Shown here: one piece after another, positions 10,592 through 22,852 of the stretch
Position numbering within the stretch: position 1 is the first letter of the stretch
How the letters are laid out: each line of letters opens with the position of its first letter
Assembly (NCBI GenBank): GCA_905250025.1
Contig: CAJNOJ010000061.1
Span: 248,001-312,000 of the forward strand
DNA length: 64,000 nucleotides
Source of the DNA: Adineta ricciae
Taxonomy: Eukaryota > Rotifera > Eurotatoria > Adinetida > Adinetidae
Direction: 5' to 3'
Made by a program: the position numbers and the translations under genes
Notes under the pieces: model-generated
Database searches by the model: none
What the model saw: the letters and a program-made list of their open reading frames with translations, nothing else
Told to the model about the DNA's origin: nothing

Positions 10592-13020
10592 TGCCCTCGG
10601 GTAGGTTATTTTGCTATCTCGATGCACAGCAGAAACTAGTATTTAAATGATATTTTTGCGTCCACCTATATATTATATACGAGATAATAACCTGAAAGCA
10701 ACCCTTCTGATAACAGTATTTAATATTCGTAGATACAAGAAAAAAAAAGGAATTTTGTATTCGGCATTCAAATAACAACAATGCGTATTTTTTACTTAAT
10801 TCAACATAATTCATTCGTTCGGATTTCATTGAGATAAGGACGCAGTATTCAGTATATCCCATGGAATCTAATAGAACAGAACGAAGCTATTTTAAATCTG
10901 CCATCGAGTTCGCGCCAAGCTTCAATCTAAATCTTTGTGTGTTAATTAAGCGTATTTGCGACAATTATTCAGTTTTATTGTCAATTAACTATTGAATTCG
11001 GGATTGTGGAACAATCTCTTGATGCTTCAGATATCGAACGATAACCCATTGAAGGAAATAATCCTTATAGGAAATATTTGAAACGAATTTTTCAATCACC
11101 ACTTGATTAATAATGGACTAATTGTTGAGTCAATGAATGAGGTGTTTGATTTGTGGAACAATGCGAAAGAATTGTGGAGTTCCATAAATTTCAACTGATA
11201 AGTTCATTTGTTCATTTTCTGATTAATCATAAAACCTGAACAGAATAGCAATATTGTGATCATTAGGACAACGATTTGCCAATGAAGCAAAAGTTTGATA
11301 AATGAAAGAATTTATGAAGAAATCCTATGTTTGATTGGGATATTTGACATCAAGCCTTGTTTTCAATACAGAGAAAATTGACTACCGAAAAATCAGGTAC
11401 GGAAACGGCTAGTTCCGTGATAGTACGGGGATTTCATGGAATCAGTATATTCCCGACGAGCGGATCCGATGGCCGAAACCGACAGAAACATGTAAAAGCC
11501 GGTAGCCGGATTTCTCCATCAGATTCCGCCCAGAAATGGCGAGTTTCCTCAGAGATTTTGTCGGAAATTCATAAAATCCTGCTTCAGGAACCATCGTCCT
11601 AGGTAAATTTCCTTCTCTATCGAACAATCCCTTCTAACAAGTTTTTGTTTCACTCGTTTGCAATTTCGCGCATCTAACAGCTCACAAAGTGTGCCATCTA
11701 TAAATGCTTTAACTTGTATTTCATGTTACATGCTTAGATTATTCGATTAACATGCATCAACTTTTTCACTTATTTTCTTCATCAATGAAGTCTAAAATTT
11801 CCGATATGGAAAATAGCTACTGATTCATGTGAGATTTTTTATCACTGTACATGTGAACGATAACTTGACAATTGGCATTTTTCTCAGCTGTATATGATTC
11901 AAAACTGATAAATAAGACATGCAATCGATAGAACTCATCGAGTTTTAGTTGGAACGAAAGAAACGAGAATTGGAATACACTCATGTGTGAATCCATGTTT
12001 AGTATATCCTACATGTGGATAAGTTGAAATTAGCTCATCTATCGTCGCGATTGATTACCGGTATTCGGTTCAGGACAGCATTGTTGGAAAACTCTCGTCC
12101 ATTTTGAGATTACAGTAGGAGTAAAGATTGAAGCTACTCTCACGAACAATTCTGAAAGAAGGTATTATTGTAGTTAGAGACAGAAGAAACATGCCATGGA
12201 TTAGCACGGCTAGCTGTGAGTGGGCGGCTAACTAGATAGTTTCATGAATAATCCATATCGAACTTATTTTGAGTTACTATACAACTTTATTTGACTTTTA
12301 AACTGACGATGGATGTAAACTCGAGAGTATGGATGAAATAGTATGCTCTTTTGAGTATATAATTGTTTTCTGAAGTAGAATTAATACTTTTTATTTTAAG
12401 TGATGTAGGGATTAACGAACTCGATTGTAATATTTTAGGAGCTGGTATTGCTGTTTTCTACTGATTAATCTGTCTCTATGTGCACCAATAATACTATCCT
12501 TCTATAGGTGATCTATAATCCGATACTCTATTTGAAGCTGTCATTAGGTTGACAAAGTCGCTTAATAAAAAATGAAGTTATTTACATTATCTGATCTAAT
12601 CGATCTGACACGGAAAATCGATCAATCGGCAGTGCTCAATCAGAAGCATACCGATGACTGACTACAAGGTATCGGTCGAGTGTCAGTCGAGCATATATGA
12701 ATGTGAAAGTTAGATAGTCACATATTTGATAAAAATAAGCAAATAACCATACAGTTTTACTCCTTTTTTTCAGAGTACATAGAATGAATCACGAGCTAAT
12801 ATACGCTTTCCAACGATAACTTTATCAAAACAAATTCAGTATTAAACTCCCTTGCAGCAATAATCATCTTTTGTCATCAAATCGGCTTTATATGTAAAAT
12901 TTTGCTTACGAATCATCACTCTCGCCTATTATCGGGTTTTAATGTTAACAACGAACATTTAGGTGTAGTCACAATCAAAATCACAGCAGATGTTAAGCGT
13001 AGTTGCCTAATGAATCATGA
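10592..13020. other. Intergenic, with a GC-richer island
   Basis: No gene recognised over 2.4 kb. Most is AT-rich with many stops in all frames. One stretch at about 11380-11605 stands out by higher GC and many CGG/CCG triplets; it is listed separately. Confidence 0.5.
11385..11605. repeat. Possible MITE-like or transposon-derived island
   Basis: About 220 bp of sequence clearly richer in G+C than its surroundings. It contains a short hairpin (CGGAAACGGCTAGTTCCG) and imperfect inverted matches between the two ends (GGGGATTTCATGGAATC near 11428 versus the reverse complement of GAAATTCATAAAATCCTGC near 11564). An open frame runs through it on each strand but resembles no protein I know. It could be a degraded non-autonomous DNA transposon; terminal repeats are too weak to define ends. 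Confidence 0.3.
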
Positions 13021-13372
13021 TTACTTAGAGAATACGAATGCGTTGATCATCATCCTAATTCTTTCAGAAAAGGGTAAGCGAATCCAACGTATAAGCGTTA
13101 CTTGTTGAATACCATCAATATAAGATGGAGCAAGTCGTACTACTGGTAGAAGCACACTTAACTCTTCGAGATTTGTCATTTGGCGAAGTAGTGGAATAAT
13201 AACTTTGTCATATACCAGCGTATATTCAATCGACATCAAAGTGAAACATCTTAAGTTTGGAAGCTTGTCCTACAAAAAACCATTGGTCAGTTTTTAGCAC
13301 ATACGGAGCAACAATTATACTCACCCTAGAATTCATGAATGTCGATGAAGTTGATATTTTAAGAACATGAAT
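13019..13372 (-). pseudogene. Remnant of the bdelloid F-box/LRR-like family
   Basis: Reading on the minus strand, a short exon near 13372-13326 (coding VLKISTSSTFMNSR) joins by a GTGAGT..TTTTTGTAG intron to an exon from about 13269. That exon codes DKLPNLRCFTLMSIEYTLVYD, then KVIIPLLRQMTNLEELSVLL and RLAPSYIDGIQQVTLIRWIR. This matches the pattern 'LPNLKCFSL..YD.LIVPLLRRM.NLEEL.L.L...R..YIDG' that I associate with a large F-box/leucine-rich family in bdelloid rotifers. Only the middle of such a protein is present, there is no F-box, and stops bound both ends. It is most likely a truncated gene copy. The same could be an unannotated short paralogue; confidence in the family is moderate. Confidence 0.5.
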
Positions 13373-13443
13373 AATCAACGTTGATAATCAAGCAAAACGT
13401 TCATGAAGAAAATAAAGACACAAATCTCTAATTTCATCAATGT

Positions 13444-13573
13444 TAGGTATGCACCGAATCCAATTCCAATTCTCAGATTTGATCGGAGTTGAGTCGATTT
13501 GGGTTTGGATTTGAAATGGATTTGACAAGATTTGGGTTTGAATTTGATTGGAGTTGGATTTGGTGCATACCTA
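13444..13573. repeat. Foldback (inverted-repeat) element, about 130 bp
   Basis: The left end TAGGTATGCACCGAATCCAA and the right end, whose reverse complement begins TAGGTATGCACCAAATCCAA, form arms of roughly 27 nt with about three mismatches. The centre is made of repeated TTGGGTTTGGATTTGA-like units. It lies next to the F-box-family remnant. This is the architecture of a small non-autonomous foldback or MITE element; no coding capacity. Confidence 0.6.
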
Positions 13574-14555
13574 TTCAAAGCATTTCTTAATACACATGCA
13601 GTCAATTAGCACATTGTCCATGCTTTGTATCCCCGTCATCATTACAACTAGGGCGACGAAGGTCACATTGACGTCCTGTTCTACTTTCTTCAGATTTGAC
13701 TGCAATTTGTTTTCATATGAACATGTTTACATTATCTGATCCAAGAAAAAGAAATTTCTATCCAAATATGGAATCTTATGCAGCAAAATACGCTTTAATC
13801 ATTATGCACATATAAAGGTTTTTTTTCATTGAATCAAATTATTTTGCTCTAAAACTAAACTAAACTTCACAAGAAGGATTAAACGACTTCAGCGCAACGT
13901 CGATGTGAACAGCATCATTCTCTGTTTAACAATATTTAACATGGTAATTGATTTTTTAATCACCGTACACGATTAATTAATAAACTGAAGACCTTTAGAT
14001 GTTTGAATCCAGAGTCTTGATCCATTGTTATGTAATTTGATCAAATACTACAGACAAAATGGTATCGTAGACTTTTATGACATTTACAACCTTTTATCGC
14101 CACTGATATGTATTTTCTTTTTCATTCATCCTAAAAGCCGCATAAATCAGATAGAATATCGCGCGTTGTCCTGATGACAGAATATCATTTGCTTAGTTAC
14201 GAATTCGTAGAGTATCTATTCTAGACTAAATTTAATTCAACATAAATTATTTGGTCAAAAAAAAAACGGTAGTTGCCTGTTTACGTCAATAGATGTCACG
14301 AAGTCCATCTATCTAATGATTGGTGTCTTACCTTGCGTGCCTTATCGATCTTAATCGATTTTGCAAAAAAGAGGAAAAAAGGTAGACGTGGGGCCTTCTT
14401 CTTCTTCTTCTTCTCCTTTTTGTTTGTTAATGTTATGGTGACAAACTGTAAATTAGTGATCTATACCAAGTCAGTCGATATACAACTGACACATGTGTAA
14501 TAGGTAACTATCATATTGAACAGTTTTCATTCCAGCCCATTCACATCCTATTTAG
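13574..14555. other. Intergenic upstream of KDM3 gene
   Basis: AT-rich sequence of about 1 kb with no recognised gene. The open frame at 14273-14500 ends in poly-Phe from a TTC repeat and looks spurious. A polypyrimidine tract plus TTTAG directly precedes the ATG at 14556, so an upstream non-coding or coding exon of the KDM3 gene may lie here. Confidence 0.4.
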
Positions 14556-14902
14556 ATGAATCAATATATCGAATCAAATAGAATATCAAGTCATTTATAT
14601 TCAAGTTCACCAAATACATCTCTTGAAGCAGAACCTACTACTCCTATCAAATCTGCAGCATCATCAAAGACGACCAATTTGTTACCATAAGATTCTAGTT
14701 TAATTGATCTTTTTACATTGAATTAACTTCACCAGCAATTAGTGGAAATTTCACCCGCATCTTTGAATACATCTTCGCAGAAGTCTGTTAATTCGTCATC
14801 GAATCTGTACGCTGATCATACATTAATTTCACAACCTGTTTCTACTACTTATTCAAATGGAATGTTGCTTTCCAAATCTAATTCCTCAGACAGCAACTAC
14901 CG

Positions 14903-14933
<31 letters not shown>

Positions 14934-17900
14934 GTACAAACAAACACAGCATGTGATCAAAGTTCGAATGTGTCAGATTCAGGTGTGAAATCGATTGTGC
15001 CAGATAATTCTTCCAACGACTCGTGTGTGTCGAAACTAATCTCGCACAAAGAATACGATCTTTTAACATCACAGACCAATGACAACGAGACTACCTTCAA
15101 TTACGAACTTTCCAGTAAATTTTTCTTACCAAAATCGACAAATTTCGTCATAGTTTTACTTTAGGTTTTATTACCAAAGTAGAACAGGTTTCTGATATAT
15201 TAACAATCGATTCAACAACTAATACTAATCAAGATAAACATGTATAATGATTTGTCATCTTGAAACTATAAACATCCCATCCTATTCTTTCAGCCCTTGG
15301 CAATCATAAAAAAACCATCACGTTCATCTCCTATTCTTCATCGATTATTACTGTCTCCAACAAAGCCTGCAAAAATATTAACAACTGGTAATATATCATC
15401 TCCTCAACATGTTTTAGCAGATAATCATACTGATGAATATCGAAATGATAAAAGTCCGCAATATCGACCGAGGCATTCATCAGTTTATCCATTCGACAAA
15501 CCATCAACACCGTCTGAGAATATTCTCAACAAGTACGTAGAAAGTGACTTTTTTATCAGAGAGGAACAAACCAGCTTGCGTTTTATTCTTTGTTAAGAAC
15601 TTCAAGTATTCCTCGAAAGTCATGCCGATCACCGGTCTATACTCGACGTTCTCAACAGCAGCGATTCAAAATAATCAACACGAAATGCGATCCAGAATCT
15701 TTACTATTTCAGCCAATAGCATTACTGTCCTTGGATACGAATGGAAATCTGTTACAAAGCGATCATCGACAAGTCAATTCTTCGAACAAGAACAAACGAG
15801 CACTTGAATCTTCCTGTTCTGAGCAGATTTTGATTAAACGTCGTCATCAAAAGTCAATCCCAAGTAAAATCTTTCTAATCTCTTGAAAATTCCGTATCTC
15901 TCTCGCTCCTTTCTAGTAATTATTGTCCAAAGACATTATTGTGTCACCTATCCAACGAATATTCAACGATGCGTTGATTGCCAGACAATAGATCCACCCG
16001 ATTTAACAATGCATCTCTCCGGCTGCCGATTTCAATATTGTCGAACGTAAAGATGATATTGATTTTCTTTTCCTAAATTCAAAACGATACGTTTTTCATT
16101 TAGCTTGCAATATCTCGGTGATGATCGTTATGAAGTTGATGGATTTACGACACCTGACAAAGCGAAATCTCAGGATCTTGAACATATCGTTGTTCCGAAC
16201 TCGAGTAAAGTCGAACAATTTTTTGAATAAACGCAGAAGAAATCGTTTGTCACGGCTTTAGGTGATCAACCGGCGCTGAGTTTCATCAGTGCGAACTACG
16301 TACTGACTCAGATATCGAAATTGTTCTGTTTGATGCTTGCATACGAACAAGCTCAACAATCAATACAAACTGAAAGTAAGACTGAACGATTTAACATGTT
16401 GTTTCTTCGATTGTTTCCTTTGAAAAGAGCAAATTATCTGGAAACGGTATGTATCAGGCTGGAGAGAAGTTTGTGATGAATGTTTGACAACATTGTTCAA
16501 TTATCACTACATGTGCAAACAATGTGGATATATGGTTTGCATTGAATGTTTAAATGAGTTCGCGCAAATGACACCTGAAAAGCGCAAAAGTAATCTTTTC
16601 AGAACGAAATGCCTCTTCAACTTATCGAGTTTATTTCAGAATTAAAACGTGCATGTATGCATCAAAATTCGTTTTGTTTGTCAGAGTTTATACCATGGAA
16701 TAGTAAGACAGTGCTAACTAATTGCAATTCATACACATTTTATATTTAGTTTTGACAAAGCTACGTTTGGACTGTATAGATTACCTTTCAAAATTACGAA
16801 TTGATTACTCGATAAGATTTCACCATTCATCACGAAATGAGAATCTTTCAATCTTTATTAAAAGTTTAAAAATGAAACGGTTATACGAGATACGCGATAT
16901 TCAAAAGACCTGGTCCGCTATCGATTGTGATTACGATTCCAATATCGAATTCTATTGTAATGGTCGTTTACCTGTTTTCAACGAATGGCATAGTGAGAAT
17001 GCTAAATGTGTATGTAGAGAGACGTATCCACGATGAATTTCATCTCTTAACATACTTGTCTCTCTAGTTTTTTCAACGTGTATGGGCGGCTAGTTGCCCA
17101 GTACTGGTTAAACGAGTTCATCGTAATCTATCGAAAACTCTATGGCATCCGAATGCATTTAAAGGACACATGCTTGATCATCGTGATACACCAGCATTGT
17201 GGGATTGTGAAACGTTGACACCCATTCCAACAAACGAGACAATTCTAACACAATTCTGGGATGGATTTGAACACTTAGACGGTAATGTTGAGTTGGCTGA
17301 ATGAAAACATTTAGAAAAAACAAGGAACGTTTTCTGAATAGTTCGATTGAGAGATCCTGAACATGGTGGACGCATGCGAATTCTTAAATTGAAAGATTGG
17401 CCAACAAAAAAAGATTTTGCATCCGTTTTTCCAACACGTCTACATGATTTGATGACAAACATTCCGTTTGGTAACTATGAACACAACCAATTCTAATGCT
17501 ATTTTCCTCAAATTCCATTAAGGTGACTACACTCGACGGTCGTATCAATATGATGGCATCACGTATCATGGCGGAGTTTTGAATATTGTCGAACGTTTAC
17601 CAGCGTGTCTTGTCAAGCCTGATCTAGGACCGAAACTCTACATTGCCTATAGTCCGTTTTCTTTTCGAAAATGTTGAGCTTCTTACTAACTTAATGATTG
17701 TTTCAGGTCAGTTAATCAGCCAATCATCGAGAAAAGCTGGTACTACCAATCTTCATATTGATGTATCGGATGCTATTAATGTTCTCGTCTACGTTGGTGT
17801 TGGTGGTCATGGTGAAGATGGATGTGATACTGAAGAAGAACTTCGACGTAAACAAGCTGATTGTTGTGAAAAAGTTTACATTTTGATTTTTGTACAGAAG

Positions 17901-18557
17901 TTGAACAGGAAATACTTCAGTCGAACATCGACGAAGTTCAATTGCAGCGATTAAGGAGCGGCGAGCGACCCGGAGCATTGTGGCATTTGTTTCGTTCGGA
18001 TGACGCGATGAAAATTCGTGAATACATTAGTCGAGTACGTTCCTTTTGCTTCATTGCTCTAGTTTACGGTTTGTCTTTTTAGACTAAACGGAAAGTAGCT
18101 GGAACTGATTCTATACATGATCAAACAGCTTACTTAGAAAAAGAAGATTTAGCTAATTTGAAGTCCAGTTGTCAAGTCGAAGTATATCCTATTGTTCAAT
18201 TTCTTGGTGATGCGATTTTTATACCGAGTGGCGCACCTCATCAAGTAAGTGCTAGAATAACTTGCTCGATTCCAATGCTAGAAACTGTTCTTCTTAGGTA
18301 AAAAATCTTCATTCGTGTATCAAAATTGCCGAAGATTTTGTTTCACCCGAAAATCTCGATCGATGCTTAATAACCACGAATGAATTTCGATCACTATCCA
18401 ACACTCATACAAACCATGCTGATATCCTTCAAGTAAGGAATCATTCTCGAAAGGTTTCAGTTCAATATTTGTCTTTCTCTAGGCGAAAAATATACTTTTC
18501 TACACCACACGCGATGCATTACATTCGTTGAGTGAATCCCATGAGCCTCGTTCGTAA
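14556..18557 (+). CDS. KDM3/JMJD1-type JmjC histone H3K9 demethylase
   Basis: Many short exons; the 5' end is uncertain. The first plausible ATG is at 14556 but its junction to the next exon (from about 14738) is unclear. KDM3 enzymes remove methyl groups from H3K9me1/2 in the nucleus using Fe(II) and 2-oxoglutarate. The N-terminal part is Ser/Thr-rich, with a Thr run from an ACA repeat near 14904-14933. Then come [22 protein letters not shown] and YEVDGFTTP, the KDM3 pre-zinc region. Next is the C6-type zinc finger [20 protein letters not shown] with MVCIECL (16470-16550). The linker [19 protein letters not shown] and FWDGFEH are also KDM3-like. The JmjC domain contains RPDLGPKMY-like [12 protein letters not shown], then [17 protein letters not shown] (iron ligands His and Asp), [18 protein letters not shown] (third His ligand) and [14 protein letters not shown]. 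Catalytic ligands are intact. The order and spacing match KDM3A/B/JMJD1C; the long N-terminus of vertebrate members is missing or much shorter. I cannot say which vertebrate paralogue is closest. Confidence 0.88.
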
Positions 18558-20617
18558 TCGTCGGCACTCAGTGTGCTCAGTTAACTAGAAGTTTAGAAAA
18601 TTCACCCTCTCGAATCTTTCATACGGCAGTTTGAATTTTATTTATTTTGCCGAATATCTGTTCTGTTTTGTTACTTGGTTGTTTGCGTCTCTCCGTACAT
18701 GTTTCTTTCAACAGATAACGACAGGTATAGGCTTTTATTCTTGCTTGTTTGTATAGTGTATATTCTTAAAAGATTTGTGCAGTTTTTGTATGTGATCATT
18801 CAATTTCATTTCATATACCTTCAATTGATTTTCTTTTGGTGTTTTGTTAAAGAAGAAATTTTAGTAAATAGAAGCAAATTTATCTAGATTTGAGCAAAAA
18901 ACCATGTGAAACAAGAACTATTACATATGCATCGATCGTGACTTATAAAATTTTCGATCTGTTGTTTTACATCTTATCGAACTTCACTGTCCGCATGATT
19001 CACATCAATCACTACCGTGAATATCATTGAGATAATCTATTTCCTCCGTTTCTTCTGCATCTTGCTGCCGAGTCTTAAGAAAACGTTTCATACATGCCAA
19101 TGATTCGATCCGAAGATAGACTAAATATATACATAAATGAATATATATGATATTCATCAAATAAGACATACGTTTACCTGCTACATAAATTGACTTGACA
19201 GTTTTATCTATCGGTGATTATTTTGTATTCCGCACCATCTAATAATTGTCTATGATACGAATTCTCTGCAAAATACTTCCGAACGACGTAAATAGATTGG
19301 TTCGTGACTTTAATTGGCTTTGTGGTAAGTGGATTATGCAGTTTGGCAAGTTTAATAAAAACTTTCGCTTCGAACGTAAACCCCCATTTTCTTGGTTCTT
19401 GGTAGAATAACTTCTACAGCGTTCAACGGTAAAATAGATTTTCTAACATTTACTTCTCAAGAAAATATTCACCAAGAAATTATAACCAGTACAGTTGGTT
19501 CAACCGTTCAAATTGTGAAAATCTCATCTATATTAAAGCATTACTGTTGTGTCTTATACAGTTTCACCGAACGCTAGCACGGCTCACTAAAATCTCAGTT
19601 ATTTAGAGTAAAGACAATATTTTCTTAAAAAGACAGCACAAAGTGATCTACTGCATACGATTCCAATCCTCTCAAATCTTCAAATACGGTCGATTTTCAG
19701 CGCTAATATTACCTTCGACTACAGCACTCATTTACCGTTGCGACTTTATTATGGTTTCTTTTTTCTAAAAGTGAAACTGATACAAACAATTTACCAAACT
19801 CTTGTTTTGGTTGTTATTCTCATCGTCAGAAAATTACTTCACCGTAGGCACGAATTGTGGAAAAGAATGTCGGCAGAATAGAGATCATCGAACCTCCTTT
19901 AATTCTTATGGTCGTACAAACCTCTTTTCAGAACTATTTCTTTCGGCAGTCGTCACGGTTACTTCTACCTGTATCTGTACATGAATACTTGAAGAGAGAT
20001 TAAGTCAGCATTCCACAGAAGACGACCTTTGATAGTCGATCGTATTAAAATGCAGATTAGCAAAAACGATGTCGTCAACGATTACTTGACGAAAAGTCGT
20101 ATTTCTGAAGTATATACTGATAAAAATAAATTGTTTGAAAGTATGTCTGATCGAAATGCATATGCCCAATTTTTTACAATAAGAACTTAGATCTCCTTTA
20201 GTTGTATACATAAATGGATAAATAACACACCCTCACCCTAGATGAAATATGCGGGTTAGTTATTTGGCATAGAATTTTGTACATCTCTGTTTCGCTTGAA
20301 CCAACGTGTAATAATATGCTGATATATCAATATTCTTTAGTGTGGAGAAAAATTCTAAGAAATTATCTTTGACTTAGATTTCCACGTATGCGCATTCATG
20401 AATAGAAAAGTTATATGTAGGAAATTCTGAATTCTGCCGCGTAAGCGTTCTGCAACGGCTGAAAAACCTTGCCAATTCTACAATAATTATTATTAGAATA
20501 GTTGGTTTATATTGTTACACAAAACAAATCAAGTAAGTACTTTTCGTCTAGACCAATTGAATATGTTGATATTTGATATTGTCTAGGTATTTAGCGATGC
20601 TTTTCGTTGTTTGTGCG
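18558..20617. other. Intergenic, no gene resolved
   Basis: Two kb between the convergent KDM3 and CMPK2-like genes. Several short frames occur, for example one at about 19990-20195 on the plus strand coding MQISKNDVVNDYLTKSR onward, but none resembles a known protein or splices convincingly to a neighbour. Could hold 3' untranslated regions and a decayed gene. Confidence 0.4.
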
Positions 20618-21591
20618 CTAACCATTTCGAATACGTTCGATCACTATTCCTACAATTTTGTCAATCGACTGGTTACTATCAATTGGATAGATACCTGGTA
20701 TACTTCGATAAATTTGATCCAGTCGCGACCGAAACTGCAAATCAGATGCAATCCTTCTTTCTTCATCATTAACTGGTGTTTTCGTTTGACGCTGATCGAT
20801 ACGTCGGCATCGTTCTTCCTCGTTTAAATGAAGATAAAATATATGAGATGGTTGTACAAGATACTGAGGCCAGCTTATTTCTTCATTAGACGTTAAGTTT
20901 GCACTTCGATTAGCTAAACTATAAGCAGCTGTTGTAGGCCAATATCGATCGAGAATAATGATAGTTTCATCGGAAGCTTTATTGAGTTTACTAGAAACCT
21001 CAATATCCCACAAATGAAAGAAATGCCGTTTGGTTGATTCATTCTGTTCATCGAAGTATGGTCGAAATAATTTTAGTTCGGCGGAAACAGATAATATAGA
21101 GCCAGATATGAGGTTGGAGCCTGCAAGTGCATTGGCCAGTGTGGTTTTTCCAACTCCGTCGATGCCTGTTGATAAATAACTGTATAAATAGAAAGATTCC
21201 TATTTTTTCGCGTGAAATTATTTACAGTTACTATCAGAACTCAGAGACCTTTATTTTTCACAAGTAGTTAATCCAAAGACATTTTTCTATATTTCTGCTG
21301 GTGAGATCATAGAAGAAAAAATATTTGCGCTTTACCTTCGATATCTACACAGTTAGCTTTTGTAATTTTATCTCTACTTAACACATCTTTCAAATGTGTC
21401 TCAGCTGTGTCCAAAATTCGTAGGAATTCGGTGAGCTTTTCAAATTTATTCGACAATTGAACATGGTCACGAAGAGCCTGTATTGTTTCCATTACTGTTT
21501 TCACAGGAGACTTGTATTGTGAAATTTTTCTAAAACGAACACATAAATTGGCATGTTTTGTACAAGAGACACATATGTACAATGCTATTCT
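20618..21591 (-). CDS. CMPK2: CMPK2-like (thymidylate-kinase fold) nucleoside monophosphate kinase
   Basis: Minus strand; at least two exons, ending at 20618. The C-terminal exon 21165-20618 joins by a GTAAAG..AACAG intron to an exon ending at 21336, completing the P-loop VDIEGIDGVGKTTLANAL across the junction. The family phosphorylates UMP, CMP and their deoxy forms (mitochondrial in vertebrates). Other marks: the substrate/LID-side motif ILDRYWPTTAAYSLA matching DRYWHSTATYA of vertebrate CMPK2, ISWPQYLVQPSHIFYLHLNE, EERCRRIDQR (LID arginines). The upstream exon begins at an acceptor at 21591 or 21529 and codes a helical region (TIQALRDHVQLSNKFEKLTEFL, then LDTAETHLKDVL). The start codon and any mitochondrial targeting sequence are not resolved. 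A 35-codon frame on the same strand near 21800-21695 could be a further 5' exon. It is a divergent neighbour of the PurZ-like gene. Confidence 0.82.
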
Positions 21592-22852
21592 CTACAAAAG
21601 AAACAATCTGTATTTTTAAACGAAACTATCAGCATCAGCAAAACAAAAATAGTAAGTGCACAGCATACAAATGGCGATGACAATATGTCTTATAGAAAAT
21701 ATTGTTCTTTGTAACAGGTTCTTTCCACCAAAAAGGTATAGAGGTAACATAAATACATCAACGGGTCAGCTTTTGCAGGGCGGTACTGGGGTAGTTTCAT
21801 CATATAACGATTCTGAGTGGCTCTAAATCAAATACAAATACTGTGGTGACTGGTAAAGAGGCAAATTTATCGCACCGGCTGTGCATCGAGAAAAGGCTTT
21901 TTTCTTTTTCTTTTTTTTTTTATTATGCTCGATATTGTAACATTCGGAAGTGCTTACATTGTATATGAAAGATGAATTAGGCAATTAAGCAATAACCTAG
22001 GATAGATGTTGGGAGTTGTTGACTTCCTTACAATCAGTTAAGACCTTATTCTAGTGATATATGTGCGAGAATGAGACATAAGGATGGGGGAGTTAAAAGA
22101 AGGGAGAAGCAAGAAGAAACGACACAAATAAAGCTACATCGAATGCTGAAATGTTGTACTGGTTATCGAGAAAAAGCTGACTCCAGACATGCAGTATATA
22201 ACGAATAGTCCTCATCGAAAGACATGAAACATCGACGAGAGATTCAGTAAGACTGCGAGAGTGCAGCAAGATAAACGGTGAGTGATGGAGGATGTGTTAT
22301 TTACTCATGTTTGTATACAACCAGAGGAGATAACGTTATAGTTTCTATGGGAAATTATGCATGAATGTGTGACGCAATCGAGTGCATGCTCTCTGCTCTT
22401 ACTTCTGTGGATTTCGATGTACTTTAGGTTACCTATCGCTTTTTGTGTTCGGTGCATGAGTATATAAACGCGTGTTTTATATTAGCATTGTGCGAATGTT
22501 TAGAAGAAGGAATAAATATAGGCGCACTACTATTAACGGACGCATCTCGCCCATCAACAATTGTCACAGTATGGTGTTGATGTCGAGAAGGAGTTTTGAA
22601 TGATAGCGTGTAGTTAGAACGTTGACTCAAGTGAGATAGTTTGTCCGAGTTGTGAATTATCGATTAAGAAAAGAAAGTATAGTCGCCACATCCATCCATT
22701 CATACTATCAGCTTGGTTACGTTCCATCTGAACCGACTTGTAAAGACATTTGCATCACTAGTCTGAAGACGTTATCTTTCATACCTCACAACATGATGAA
22801 TCTTGTTCACTACATATAATCATATACTTATGCAAATTAGGTATTCCTTCGA
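21592..22852. promoter_or_regulatory. Divergent intergenic region between CMPK2-like and PurZ-like genes
   Basis: About 1.2 kb. It should hold the promoters of both genes and perhaps 5' exons of the kinase gene. TTAG at about 22837-22840, preceded by pyrimidine-poor AT sequence, lies 12 bp before the PurZ-like ATG and could be a cis- or trans-splice acceptor. No other gene seen; a minus-strand frame at 22433-22630 has no recognisable features. Confidence 0.4.

Noticed and set aside
10614-10862. Minus-strand 82-codon frame upstream of the lipase
   Set aside because: No similarity; the lipase already has a complete signal peptide from its own short first exon.
14273-14500. Open frame with poly-Phe stretch
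   Set aside because: The Phe run comes from a TTC repeat; no conserved sequence around it.
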